The notes: a model not told the origin generated them from the sequence alone. Shown: positions 1 through 8,317, counted from the stretch's first letter. The stretch is 64,000 nucleotides of DNA from Alphaproteobacteria bacterium (GCA_021774625.1 JAJFIV010000008.1:175392-239391), one strand, 5' to 3'. Numbers and translations: made by a program.

Positions 1-1
1 G

Positions 2-481
2 CTGCAACAGGAAGACGGCGCCAGATTTGTCACCTTGCTGAACCGGCTTCAGCTCAGCCGGGGTGGTCTTTCCGCTGCGCTCAAGGAACTGGAGAAACTG
101 GGACTGATCATGAAAAATCCCGGCTACGGCCATCCCATGCGGCCGGAATATATTCTGACCCCCGAAGGTGCGCTGGTGGCGCGGCGTTATCAGGCCTTTC
201 GCGATAATGTGGAATCAGCAGACCGCCCGCTTTTGCTAAAAAAATGGCCGCTGCCCATCGTGGCCGCCGCCGGGCTTGAGCCAGCGCGCTTTGTTGACCT
301 TGGAGCCCGTCTTCCAGGCATTACCCACCGGGCCCTCGCCCTGAATCTGAAGGATTTGCAGCGACATAAATGGATCGAACGCCGCCTGGTCGACAGTTAC
401 CCGCCGATCCCCTATTATTCACTTTCCCCGCATATAAGACCCATCTGGCCGCAGGTTCAAATTCTCGCGGGGCACGCCTGA
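2..481 (+). CDS. HxlR-like winged-helix regulator, 5' end outside window
   Basis: Reading frame is open to the left window edge, so the true start is upstream. About 159 residues remain. Two similar winged-helix modules are visible: one ending in the wing SRGGLSAALKELEKLGLI and a second beginning LPGITHRALALNLKDLQRHKWIERR and followed by PPIPYYSLS, which is the HxlR signature order (recognition helix, then the wing with PP and a Tyr-Ser-Leu). A tandem duplication of HxlR-type modules fits. It probably binds DNA in the cytoplasm as a repressor; no target can be inferred. It converges on the patatin gene, 106 bp away. Confidence 0.7.
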   Translation: MQQEDGARFVTLLNRLQLSRGGLSAALKELEKLGLIMKNPGYGHPMRPEYILTPEGALVARRYQAFRDNVESADRPLLLKKWPLPIVAAAGLEPARFVDLGARLPGITHRALALNLKDLQRHKWIERRLVDSYPPIPYYSLSPHIRPIWPQVQILAGHA

Positions 482-517
482 ATTATCGCGACTTTGACTT
501 TGATACCGGGACCGTTT

Positions 518-534
518 TTCTGTCAGTGACAGAA
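518..534. other. Perfect 8-bp-arm palindrome between convergent genes
   Basis: TTCTGTCAGTGACAGAA is a perfect inverted repeat (8-bp arms, 1-base centre) in the 106-bp gap between the ends of the HxlR-like and patatin genes. It has no following T-run on the plus strand, so it is not a textbook terminator; it could be a weak bidirectional terminator or a protein-binding site. Confidence 0.4.
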
Positions 535-587
535 TATTGCCTGCATTGGGAGCCTGTCCCGGCCCGGCGCGCGCATCCGTGCCATCT

Positions 588-1703
588 CTACTTCACGGAT
601 ACTTTCTTCTTGTGAGCATGCTGACCACGGGAATTTCCAAACATCTGATTGACGGAATTCAAAAATTGACCATGCAGGTCGACGGTGTCCCTGACGCCAA
701 TATGTTCAAAATTTTCGTCGAGCCACGCCGCCATGGTTTCACGGCCCATATCGCGCAGCTTGGTCAGGAATTCCCAATCGGAGTCAAACTTGCTGGTCAC
801 AGACAGCTCCGACATGACGTCATCCGTCAGGACGGAATGAATAAGGATATCCTTGAAATTATTCTTGTGCTCGTCTTTGAGCATATCATGCTCGATCAGT
901 TTTTTGACAAAAGCAATCGCCCGCAGTTCCTTGATCAGGGACGAATTAAAACTGATTTCATTGATGCGGTTCATAATCTGCGGGGCCGTTGTGGGGGTTT
1001 CCGGCCGGGTCATCGGATTGATATGGATAATGAGGATATCCCGGCTCTTCGTCTTGTAAAATAGCGGGAACAGCGCCGGATTGCCCACATAACCGCCGTC
1101 CCAGTAATCTTCCCCGTCAATCTCGACCGCCTTGAACAGGAAGGGCAGACAGGCCGATGCCATGGCGACGTCAAGGGTCACTTCCTCGGTCTCAAAGACG
1201 CGAACCTTGCCTGTATGGACATGCGTGGTGCTGATAAACAGGTCCGTGCACTCGCAACGCCGCAATTCCTCAAAGTCAACCGTTTGTTCAAGAACATTGC
1301 GCAATGGATTGAAATCAAATGGGTTTAATTGGTATGGAGAAAACATTCTCGTGATCGAATCAAACATGAAAAATGCCGAGGACGAATCCATGTTCCAGGA
1401 GAAATTCTTCTCCCATGGCAGCCGCTTGACTGGGCTGTATTTCTGTCCCGCCGTGTGGATATTCCACCAGAAGTCATGCAGGGTTTCGCGGGCTTTTTCC
1501 GGCCCGCCTCGCATTTTGCCATAGGCATAGGCGCAGGCATTCATCGTGCCGGCGGATGTGGCGCAAAAGCCCTCCACATCGAGACGTCCGTCTTCCAGAA
1601 GCTTGTCCAGCACGCCCCAGGCAAAGGCGCCATGCGCGCCGCCGCCCTGCAGGGCGAGATTAATCGTCTTTTTTTGCGGTGTTTTTTTTGACTTACGCGG
1701 CAT
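588..1703 (-). CDS. Patatin-like phospholipase family protein
   Basis: 371 residues. A basic N-terminus leads into the patatin oxyanion loop LQGGGAHGAFAWG (residues 19-30), the nucleophile elbow CATSAGTMNA with Ser50, and the catalytic Asp in DGG at residue 202, so both members of the Ser-Asp dyad are present. The elbow is A-T-S-A-G instead of the usual G-x-S-x-G. Expected activity is a lipid acyl hydrolase acting in the cytoplasm or at the inner membrane face. It is the last gene of the bdhA-adc-NADH dehydrogenase run and overlaps the preceding gene by 11 bp. Patatins beside bdhA are known from other proteobacteria, which suggests a role in storage-lipid or PHB turnover; that link is inference. 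Confidence 0.85.
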   Translation of the reverse strand: MPRKSKKTPQKKTINLALQGGGAHGAFAWGVLDKLLEDGRLDVEGFCATSAGTMNACAYAYGKMRGGPEKARETLHDFWWNIHTAGQKYSPVKRLPWEKNFSWNMDSSSAFFMFDSITRMFSPYQLNPFDFNPLRNVLEQTVDFEELRRCECTDLFISTTHVHTGKVRVFETEEVTLDVAMASACLPFLFKAVEIDGEDYWDGGYVGNPALFPLFYKTKSRDILIIHINPMTRPETPTTAPQIMNRINEISFNSSLIKELRAIAFVKKLIEHDMLKDEHKNNFKDILIHSVLTDDVMSELSVTSKFDSDWEFLTKLRDMGRETMAAWLDENFEHIGVRDTVDLHGQFLNSVNQMFGNSRGQHAHKKKVSVK

Positions 1704-3006
1704 TTTTTTGCTCCTGTTTGGTTGTTTTCGTCGTTGGCCTGATTCTGCCGGTAATGAGCCGGACCCCCCGCTCCCAGGTCAGATACGCCCAGGCCCAGTT
1801 TAGGGCAACTATGAGCCTGCTGCGGAATCCTATGAGAAAATAGACATGCGCCAGACTCCAGAGAATCCAGCCCGTAAAGCCGCTGGTCTTCCAGCCTTTG
1901 AAATCGGCAATGGCCTTATTGCGCCCGATCGTCGCCATTGAACCGTAATCCCGGTAGGAAAAGGCTGGTAATTTTCTGTTTCTTACCCTGGCCAATATGG
2001 ATCTGGCCGCATATTGGCCCATTTTTTTCGCCACCGGCGCAATGCCGGGCAAAGGGCGTTCCGCACCTTCAGGGGTAAAGGCCGCAGTATCCCCAACCGC
2101 ATAGATATCGGGCTGACCGGGCACTGTGAGGTCACTTTCGACAAAGATGCGCCCCGTACGGTCAGTTTCCGCGCTGATCCAATTCCCGGCAGGCGACGCC
2201 TGCACACCGGCAGCCCAGATGGCCGTGCGGCAGTCCGTCCTCTCATCGCCAAGCATCACATGGTCATCGCTTAAATGTTTGACCATTGTATTCAGGATGA
2301 CATTCACGCCTAAATCCTCCAGATGTTTTTGCGCCTTGGCAGAAAGGACTTCGTCAAAAGCCGCCAAAACACGCGCGCCGGAATCGACAAGGATAATGCG
2401 CGCGCATTTGGGCGTGATATTCCGGAAATCATGGGTCAGGGAATGGCGCGCAAGTTCCGCAATCGCGCCGGCAAGTTCAACGCCAGTCGGTCCAGCCCCG
2501 ATAATCACAAAATTCAGCCAGGCCTGACGCTTATCCTTATCCATCTCCATTTCCGCCTGTTCGAAGGCAGTGAGAATACGCTGGCGCAATTCAAAGGCGT
2601 CATCGATGGTTTTTAACCCCGGCGCAATACTTTCCCATTCGTCCCGGCCAAAATAACTGTGGCGGGCGCCGGTCGCCAGAATCAGGTAATCATAGCTGAT
2701 ACGCCGGTCCGCGTCGCACAGGACGGTTTTTTTAATGGTATCAATGTGGCTGACATTATCCATAAAAACCCGGATATTCTTGGCTTTGCGAACCACATGA
2801 CGGATCGGCGCGGCGATTTCCGCCGGCGTCAGAGCCGCAGTCGCCACCTGATATAAAAGCGGCTGGAACAGATGATAATTGTGCCGGTCAATCAGTGTGA
2901 CATCTACTGCGGTGCATGACAGAGCCTTGGCCGCTTCCAGCCCGCCAAATCCGGCGCCGACAATAACGACATGCGGTTTTTTCTGCGATGCTTGATCCTG
3001 TTTCAT
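1693..3006 (-). CDS. NAD(P)/FAD-dependent oxidoreductase, type II NADH dehydrogenase-like
   Basis: About 437 residues from the start chosen here (ATG at 3006, preceded by GGGA at 9 bases); an in-frame ATG at 3021 and a longer frame into adc also exist. Two dinucleotide folds are visible: VIVGAGFGGLEAAKAL at the N-terminus for FAD and FVIIGAGPTGVELAG in the middle for NAD(P)H. DIYAVGDTA near residue 310 is the conserved FAD-contacting ATG-like motif. The C-terminus has a hydrophobic, amphipathic stretch (GFTGWILWSLAHVYFLIGF) typical of membrane-attached NDH-2. Likely passes electrons from NADH to quinone without proton pumping. In this operon it could re-oxidise NADH made by 3-hydroxybutyrate dehydrogenase. 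Confidence 0.88.
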   Translation of the reverse strand: MKQDQASQKKPHVVIVGAGFGGLEAAKALSCTAVDVTLIDRHNYHLFQPLLYQVATAALTPAEIAAPIRHVVRKAKNIRVFMDNVSHIDTIKKTVLCDADRRISYDYLILATGARHSYFGRDEWESIAPGLKTIDDAFELRQRILTAFEQAEMEMDKDKRQAWLNFVIIGAGPTGVELAGAIAELARHSLTHDFRNITPKCARIILVDSGARVLAAFDEVLSAKAQKHLEDLGVNVILNTMVKHLSDDHVMLGDERTDCRTAIWAAGVQASPAGNWISAETDRTGRIFVESDLTVPGQPDIYAVGDTAAFTPEGAERPLPGIAPVAKKMGQYAARSILARVRNRKLPAFSYRDYGSMATIGRNKAIADFKGWKTSGFTGWILWSLAHVYFLIGFRSRLIVALNWAWAYLTWERGVRLITGRIRPTTKTTKQEQKNAA

Positions 3007-3034
3007 GGCGCTTGTTCCCATTCGTATTTCATTT

Positions 3035-3811
3035 TTATTTATTGAGATAGTCGAAAAGAACCCGGCCATATGGCAATGTGAGGTCGGCAATAAAATGCAT
3101 GCCGCCGATGACCTTTTTTACCGGCAAATCGGCCACCGGCGCATTGACGTGCGGCACCAGATGCAACCGGGCCGGGCCGGACCATGCGCCCTTGACGATA
3201 ATATCGCAAAGGTTATAGGCCACCAGCTGCGCGATGGCGGGGGTCCCGTCAACGTCGGGAATGAATTTCAGATTCACCTGGGTTTTGCTCATTTTTTTCG
3301 CCAAAGTTTCGACGCAGGCGGTGCAAACCGTTTCGCCTTTCAGGTCATAGGTGATCTGCTCCTGTTTATAGCGCATTGTTCCCATGGCCACTCGCTCGCC
3401 GGCATAGTAGAGCGTGCCGGTCAGCGTATCCTCTCTGATTGCGAGGGAGGGTTTCGCCAGTTTTTTGGGGAAGCCCCAAATTTCCCGCCCGCCGGCAATC
3501 GGCGGGTCGTCATCCAGATACATCTGTGAGGTGAAATTGACTCTCTGGTCTTTATATTTGGCGGGAATAACGATGCCGCTTTCCGTATAGTCGCCAAAAC
3601 CGGCGCTGTCCGGCATCCTGATGAACTCGTAAAGCACGGTGTTGGACCCGTCCGGCTCCAGAGGCTCCGGCAATTGCTCGCGGATGATATCGGGGTCCGA
3701 TTCGTATGCGACGATAAAATATTCCCGGTCGATAAAACGATAGGGCCCCTTGGGATAGCTCGGGCTCGCCAGCGGCATTGACGACAGTTGCAATATATCA
3801 GCTTTTTTCAT
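3035..3811 (-). CDS. adc: Acetoacetate decarboxylase
   Basis: 258 residues, close to the family norm. The motif GREIWGFPKKLAKP (residues 108-121) contains the two adjacent lysines (116/117), one of which forms the Schiff base with acetoacetate in the Clostridium enzyme; Glu/Arg residues around EFIRMPDSA match the active-site wall. Reaction: acetoacetate to acetone and CO2. It sits 20 bp downstream of bdhA, so product of BDH could be drained here. Many alphaproteobacterial members of this family are of uncertain physiological substrate, so an acetoacetate-related beta-keto acid is also possible. Confidence 0.88.
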   Translation of the reverse strand: MKKADILQLSSMPLASPSYPKGPYRFIDREYFIVAYESDPDIIREQLPEPLEPDGSNTVLYEFIRMPDSAGFGDYTESGIVIPAKYKDQRVNFTSQMYLDDDPPIAGGREIWGFPKKLAKPSLAIREDTLTGTLYYAGERVAMGTMRYKQEQITYDLKGETVCTACVETLAKKMSKTQVNLKFIPDVDGTPAIAQLVAYNLCDIIVKGAWSGPARLHLVPHVNAPVADLPVKKVIGGMHFIADLTLPYGRVLFDYLNK

Positions 3812-3831
3812 GACAATTCCGACTTTCCCGT

Positions 3832-4614
3832 TCAGGCTGCCGTCCAGCCGCCATCAACGGAGATATGCGTGCCTGTGATATTTTCCGCGGCATCGGAACA
3901 AAGGAACAGCGCGGTTCCGGCAAGCTGTTCAACCGTTACGAATTTTTTCGTCCATTGCGCCGCCAGCAGCACATCATTTTTAACCTGCTCTTCGCTCATG
4001 CCCCGCGCCCGGGCCGTATCCGGAATCTGTTTTTCTACCAGCGGGGTAAGCACATAACCAGGACAGATTGCATTGCAGGTGATGTTATTTTGTGCAACCT
4101 CCAAAGCAACCGTTTTCGTGAACCCCATGATACCGTGCTTGGCCGTGACATAGGCGCTTTTGAACGGGGACGCCACCAGGCCGTGGGCGCTGGCGATATT
4201 GATCACCCTGCCCCAGCCGGCTTTCTTCATGTAGGGGATGGCCGTGCGTACGGTGTGAAAAGCCGAGGACATGTTAATGGCGATAATCGCGTCCCACTTT
4301 TCGGGCGGGAACTCCTCGACCGGCTGCACATTCTGAATGCCGGCGTTATTGACGATAATATCGACGGAACCGAACTGTTCGCGCGCCTCCTCAACCATCG
4401 CGACAATTTCGCCCGGTTTGGTCATGTCCGCGCCGTTATAGACGGCCTTGACGCCCAACGCTTCGAGCCCGGCGCGCTCCTTCTCAATTTCATCCGCCGC
4501 GCCGAAGCCGTTCAGCACCACATTGATGCCTTCCTTGGCGAATCCCTGGGCAATGCCCAGACCAATGCCGCTGGTCGAGCCGGTAATGATCGCTGTTTTT
4601 CCTTTTAAAACCAT
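3832..4614 (-). CDS. bdhA: D-3-hydroxybutyrate dehydrogenase (SDR)
   Basis: 260 residues from ATG at 4614, which has AAGGA at the right distance; a longer frame to 4650 adds 12 residues that precede the Rossmann strand and is less likely. Short-chain dehydrogenase features: TGSTSGIGLGIA cofactor loop, NNAG, the catalytic Ser in INIASAHG and YVTAK. The SAHGLVASPFKSAYVTAKHG segment and the C-terminal DGGWTAA are those of 3-hydroxybutyrate dehydrogenases. Converts D-3-hydroxybutyrate to acetoacetate with NAD+, in PHB breakdown. First gene of the four-gene minus-strand operon. Confidence 0.92.
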   Translation of the reverse strand: MVLKGKTAIITGSTSGIGLGIAQGFAKEGINVVLNGFGAADEIEKERAGLEALGVKAVYNGADMTKPGEIVAMVEEAREQFGSVDIIVNNAGIQNVQPVEEFPPEKWDAIIAINMSSAFHTVRTAIPYMKKAGWGRVINIASAHGLVASPFKSAYVTAKHGIMGFTKTVALEVAQNNITCNAICPGYVLTPLVEKQIPDTARARGMSEEQVKNDVLLAAQWTKKFVTVEQLAGTALFLCSDAAENITGTHISVDGGWTAA

Positions 4615-4693
4615 TGTTTTTCCTTGGTCTCTTTCATAATCGGCGGTCAATTTATTAAGACAGTCAGACAGAAGGTGGTCGGCAATAGCGTAA

Positions 4694-4719
4694 AGACAAG
4701 CGAATATTTCGCCTGGTCT
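4694..4719. promoter_or_regulatory. Palindrome upstream of the bdhA operon
   Basis: AGAC-AA-GCGAA-TAT-TTCGC-CTG-GTCT: two nested pairs of complementary arms centred about 90 bp upstream of bdhA. Spacing and size suit a dimeric repressor site. The site could serve the bdhA operon or the divergent lipoprotein gene; the regulator is unknown. Confidence 0.4.
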
Positions 4720-4865
4720 TGCTTATCACGCACTTGTGTCCCCCTGCCGATTTCCCCGGTAGGAGATAGACGTCAGGCTATCATTCCGCCGCCGGATTTT
4801 ATTCATGCCCGGTTCATATGCCTTTCCGTAATGATGCTTCACCAACTTGCATAGGGATTAAGGAT

Positions 4866-5267
4866 ATGAAATCACATCTACCGCGCATGGGGCTTGTTTT
4901 CGTCTCATCTTTAGCGCTGTCAGCCTGCGCTGTCGCCATGGCGTCCAAACACAAAGGGGTTGATGCCAAACAAGTGCTCACCTGCCAGAGCAAGGCCTGT
5001 TTCCAGACCTTGCCCGACACGGAAATCACGGAAATTCTTGGCCATCCCGATGGCCGCGAGACGGTGACTTATCAGTCTTTGCAAAGCCGCGGGTCTACGT
5101 CCCGCGCCGTCATGCACGGTCTGCTTGATGTTGCGACGCTCGGCATATGGGAAATTGCCGGAACGCCCATCGAATCATCCAAGAAAAAACCGCGCTACTT
5201 TATCGTTGTGGCGGAGTTCGATTTGAACGGCGATGTGACACACGCGGCCATAAAATCCGCGAATTAG
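4866..5267 (+). CDS. Small predicted lipoprotein of unknown function
   Basis: 133 residues from ATG at 4866 (GGGA at 9 bases). A frame from 4818 would put 16 charged residues before the signal sequence, so the later start is preferred. Hydrophobic segment GLVFVSSLALSAC ends in a lipobox with Cys after LSA, predicting export and lipidation. The rest is soluble with two cysteines (CQSKACF) that may form a disulfide, and a segment ILGHPDGRETVTYQ that resembles the SmpA/BamE-type repeat found in small lipoproteins, though too weakly to assign. Stands alone, divergent from bdhA. Confidence 0.65.
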   Translation: MKSHLPRMGLVFVSSLALSACAVAMASKHKGVDAKQVLTCQSKACFQTLPDTEITEILGHPDGRETVTYQSLQSRGSTSRAVMHGLLDVATLGIWEIAGTPIESSKKKPRYFIVVAEFDLNGDVTHAAIKSAN

Positions 5268-5349
5268 GAGCTTTTAATTCAAAATCTGGTGTATTTCCCG
5301 AGAAATTTGTTATCGTGCATTCGTACAAACAAATCTCTCGGGAGACATC

Positions 5350-6348
5350 ATGAAACATTTACTCATCGCCCTGTCCGGCCTTTTGCTGCTGAATATCGGC
5401 GTGGCCGCTGAAGAAATCAATCCAGTGGATATTCAGGAATGGAAAGTTCCGTGGGAGGATACCCGGCCGCGGGATCCCTATGCTGTTTCTCAACAGGAGG
5501 TATGGTTTGTCGGCCAGGGGGACGATTATATCGCAAAACTTAATCCGGAGACCGGCGACTTCACGCGGGTGGAACTGCCCGATGGCGCCGGGCCCCATAA
5601 TCTGATTGTCGATACCGACGGCACGGTCTGGTATGCTGGCAATCGAATGGCGCATATTGGCCGTTATGATTCCAATGCCGGTGATGGGAAAATTCACCAG
5701 ATTGCCATGCCGGATGGCAAGCCCCGCGATCCTCATACGCTCGTCTTTGACGTGCATGACAATATATGGTTCACCGCCCAGGGGGGCAACACCATCGGCC
5801 GGCTGAACAAGAAAACCGAAAAGGTCGATATCATTGATGTTCCCACCCGCAGCGCCCGCCCTTATGGGATCGTGATGGACCGGGCCGGCGAACAGCCGTG
5901 GATCGTCCTGTTTGGCACCAACAGGCTCGCGACAGTCGATCCGGACAGTCTGGAACTGACCGAATACGAACTTCCCCGCGAGGACACCCGGCCCCGCCGC
6001 CTTGAAATCACCTCGGACGGCATGATCTGGTATGTGGATTATGCGGAGGGTTATCTTGGCCGCTTCAATCCGGAAAATCAGGAAGTCGAGGAATGGGAAA
6101 TGCCGGCTGGCAGCGACGCCCGGCCCTATGGCATGGTGGTCGACAATCGGGACCGCCTGTGGTTCGTGGAAACCGGTCCAGGCCCGAATCGTTTTGTCGG
6201 CTTTGACCCGAAGTTGGAAGAGTTTTTCAGCATCACGGATATTCCGAGCGGCGGCGGCGCGGTGCGCCATATGCATTATCATGAGCCGACGGGTTCAGTA
6301 TGGTTTGGCACTGATACTGACACCATCGGCCGTGCCAGGGTTGAATAA
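5350..6348 (+). CDS. Exported Vgb-like (streptogramin lyase family) beta-propeller
   Basis: 332 residues with a signal peptide ending near GVAAEE and an SD sequence GGGAG. Six or seven blade repeats of the form DGxxWyxxxxxxxIGRxxPxTGxxxxxxxP run through the protein (DTDGTVWYAGNRMAHIGRYD, VHDNIWFTAQGGNTIGRLN, SDGMIWYVDYAEGYLGRFN), the pattern of virginiamycin B lyases. A Glu in WFVETGPGPNR and His residues in VRHMHYHEP lie where Vgb has catalytic residues. In environmental bacteria most such exported proteins are not antibiotic enzymes, so substrate is unknown. Translationally coupled to the following CxxCH protein. Confidence 0.8.
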   Translation: MKHLLIALSGLLLLNIGVAAEEINPVDIQEWKVPWEDTRPRDPYAVSQQEVWFVGQGDDYIAKLNPETGDFTRVELPDGAGPHNLIVDTDGTVWYAGNRMAHIGRYDSNAGDGKIHQIAMPDGKPRDPHTLVFDVHDNIWFTAQGGNTIGRLNKKTEKVDIIDVPTRSARPYGIVMDRAGEQPWIVLFGTNRLATVDPDSLELTEYELPREDTRPRRLEITSDGMIWYVDYAEGYLGRFNPENQEVEEWEMPAGSDARPYGMVVDNRDRLWFVETGPGPNRFVGFDPKLEEFFSITDIPSGGGAVRHMHYHEPTGSVWFGTDTDTIGRARVE

Positions 6349-6874
6349 ATCAGGCCTCGCCGGCCTTTTTTGGCTGTTATTTCCGGGCGTGAGCGCCGTT
6401 GCCTTTCCAACGGGCGCTCCCCCCGGTTATACGGGTGGATTTGGCCGGCCTACCTGCTATGAATGCCATTTTGACGGTGAAGTACAATCCGGGCTGGCCG
6501 TGATTCAACTGGAAGGTGTCGGCCGGAACTATGTGCCGGAAAAGACCTACACCCTGATTCTCAGTCTCGACCGGCCCGGCGTGAAGCGTGCGGGCTTTCA
6601 GTTTGCTGTTTCCGACAGGGATGGGAATCCCGTCGGCACTCCCGCTGTTTCGACGGACAGTCTGGAGGTGATTGACGGTTATCTTCGCACGACAGATGCT
6701 TCCAGCCGCCAGAACGCATGGAGGTTTCTCTGGACCGCGCCTGAAGCGGCCACGGGCGAGCTTTTTGTCAATATCGCCGCCAATGCTGCTAATGATGATG
6801 ATTCACCGTTCGGCGATACCATTTATGTGCGGGAGATTGTTTTAAAAGTAGACGCGTCGGAAAGGAAAAAATAG
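6332..6874 (+). CDS. Exported choice-of-anchor-V / reeler-like domain protein with CxxCH motif
   Basis: About 180 residues. GTG at 6332 (or TTG at 6341) is the likely start, because it places a signal peptide (GLAGLFWLLFPGVSAVAFP) at the N-terminus; it overlaps the end of the Vgb-like gene. The mature part begins TGAPPGYTGGFGRPTCYECH, a haem-c-type CxxCH motif, followed by a beta-sandwich with YTLILSLDRPG, AGFQFAVSDRDGN and FVNIAANAANDDDSPFGDTIY, which I recognise as the reeler-like domain called choice-of-anchor V. Haem attachment is possible but unproven. Likely acts outside the cytoplasm together with its coupled propeller neighbour. Confidence 0.65.
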   Translation: MPGLNKSGLAGLFWLLFPGVSAVAFPTGAPPGYTGGFGRPTCYECHFDGEVQSGLAVIQLEGVGRNYVPEKTYTLILSLDRPGVKRAGFQFAVSDRDGNPVGTPAVSTDSLEVIDGYLRTTDASSRQNAWRFLWTAPEAATGELFVNIAANAANDDDSPFGDTIYVREIVLKVDASERKK

Positions 6875-6930
6875 CCATTACAACCATTACAGGTTATACT
6901 GATGGGCTAATATAGCGGGAGTGAATTTTT

Positions 6931-7944
6931 ATGAAATCGCCAGTATTGAAAACAGCGCTCAAGACGCTGACAGCCATTGTGTTTTCAACCTCAATTGCGC
7001 AGGCCGGCCCCATCACGTCAGTGGTCGGCTTTGGCGACAGTATTGTTGATTCCGGAAACACTCAAATCGCCGCCATTGATGCTTTTGGCCCGGCGGCGGA
7101 CCCGACGCCAGCAGCGTTGGGCTATTTTCAGGGCCGTTTTTCGAACGGACCAAACTATTTAGACATCGTCACCAGACAGGTTACCGGTTCTCTGGGAACC
7201 CCGGCTCTGGTGGGCGGTAATAATTTTTCGTTTGGCGGCGCCCGCGCGGCCGATAACGGCGACTTCCTTCCGGATTTAGCGGCGCAGGTTGGCCTCTATC
7301 TGCTTGGCGCGGGCGGCACAGCGGATCCCAACACACTCTATGTGATCAATGCGGGCGGCAACGATGTCCGCGATTTTGTCACAGGTGCGCTTGGCTCGCT
7401 GACAAAGGACCAATTCATTGCCGGTGTTGTGGCGGTGGTTACGGCGCAGACCGCATTGCTCGCCGCAACCGGTGCGGAAAATATCATGGTGGCTGATATT
7501 GCCAATGTCGGCATTATCCCCGAAATTCTGGCGCTGGATGGCGCAACTTTTCACAACAAGGCCATTGCCACTGACCTTGTCATGGAACTGAACGCGCTTT
7601 TATGGAGCAGTCTGGAAAGTCTGAATCTTGGTGTTAACCTTTTACACCTGCCGGTTTTTGATATCGGTCAGGCCATCCTGGACGATCCGGCCAAATTCGG
7701 TTTACCGGCCGGACTGATCACCAACCCCAGTTGTCTGGTGGCGACCGGCGGCGCGGGCGGCCCGAATGTGGATTGCAGCAATTTTGCCTTCTTTGACCAG
7801 GTGCACCCGACGGCAGCAATCCACCAGATCATTGGCACACAGGCGATACTGATTGCACGCATTCCGGAACCGGCGACGGGTTTGCTGCTGCTGACCGGGC
7901 TTGGCGGATTCATGCTGAGAAAGCGGCGGAAGATTACCCGCTGA
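6931..7944 (+). CDS. SGNH/GDSL esterase with PEP-CTERM sorting signal
   Basis: 337 residues. Signal peptide to about residue 25 (SIAQA), then block I GFGDSIVDSGN with nucleophile Ser37, FSNGPNYLD, block III GGNDVRDF and the C-terminal FFDQVHPT with catalytic Asp and His. The last 27 residues, PEPATGLLLLTGLGGFMLRKRRK, are a PEP-CTERM signal: PEP motif, membrane helix, basic end. This implies processing by an exosortase encoded elsewhere and display on the surface or in extracellular polymer. Acts on esters or lipids; substrate unknown. Its 3' end overlaps the convergent DUF427 gene by 11 bp. Confidence 0.87.
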   Translation: MKSPVLKTALKTLTAIVFSTSIAQAGPITSVVGFGDSIVDSGNTQIAAIDAFGPAADPTPAALGYFQGRFSNGPNYLDIVTRQVTGSLGTPALVGGNNFSFGGARAADNGDFLPDLAAQVGLYLLGAGGTADPNTLYVINAGGNDVRDFVTGALGSLTKDQFIAGVVAVVTAQTALLAATGAENIMVADIANVGIIPEILALDGATFHNKAIATDLVMELNALLWSSLESLNLGVNLLHLPVFDIGQAILDDPAKFGLPAGLITNPSCLVATGGAGGPNVDCSNFAFFDQVHPTAAIHQIIGTQAILIARIPEPATGLLLLTGLGGFMLRKRRKITR

Positions 7945-8215
7945 CCTCAACCCCGTTCCAGAATGCAACACGGTTTTTGACTTTTTTCGCAAACGGGAAC
8001 GGTTTCCGGTAGTACCAGGCCGCATCGGTGTTTTCAGCGCCGTCAACCACGATGCTGTAATAGCTCGCAATTCCCTTCCACGGGCAAAGACTTTTGGTTT
8101 TGCTCTCGGTAAAATAGTCCCGGTTAAGAGAGCTTGCGGGAAAATAATGGTTGCCTTCAACCACAATGGTATCATCGCTTTCCGCCAGCACTGCACCGTT
8201 CCATATAGCTTTCAT
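7934..8215 (-). CDS. DUF427 domain protein
   Basis: 93 residues from ATG at 8215, preceded by GAGG. MKAIWNGAVLAESDDTIVVEGNHYFP, TKSLCPWKGIASYYSI and DAAWYYRKPFPFA are the successive conserved blocks of DUF427, a small cytoplasmic beta-fold of unknown biochemical role; many members resemble a single-domain barrel with a conserved Cys-Pro-Trp-Lys-Gly loop. No functional partner is evident. It is divergent from argD. Confidence 0.85.
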   Translation of the reverse strand: MKAIWNGAVLAESDDTIVVEGNHYFPASSLNRDYFTESKTKSLCPWKGIASYYSIVVDGAENTDAAWYYRKPFPFAKKVKNRVAFWNGVEVSG

Positions 8216-8263
8216 GATATCCTCGCTTTCTTTTGCGCAGTCTATAACACAGGAAATTCTACC

Positions 8264-8277
8264 ACTTGATAACAAGT
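8264..8277. promoter_or_regulatory. Small inverted repeat in the DUF427/argD divergent region
   Basis: ACTTG-ATAA-CAAGT lies about 40 bp upstream of argD and 50 bp upstream of DUF427. Five-base arms are short, so this may be chance. Confidence 0.2.
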
Positions 8278-8317
8278 CCGTGTAAAAGGGTGAAAAGCCA
8301 ACAGAATGAGGTCATCC

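Noticed and set aside
6032-6331. Longer N-terminus of the CxxCH protein
   Set aside because: It would overlap the Vgb-like gene out of frame and is basic and compositionally odd; the signal peptide marks the real start near 6332.
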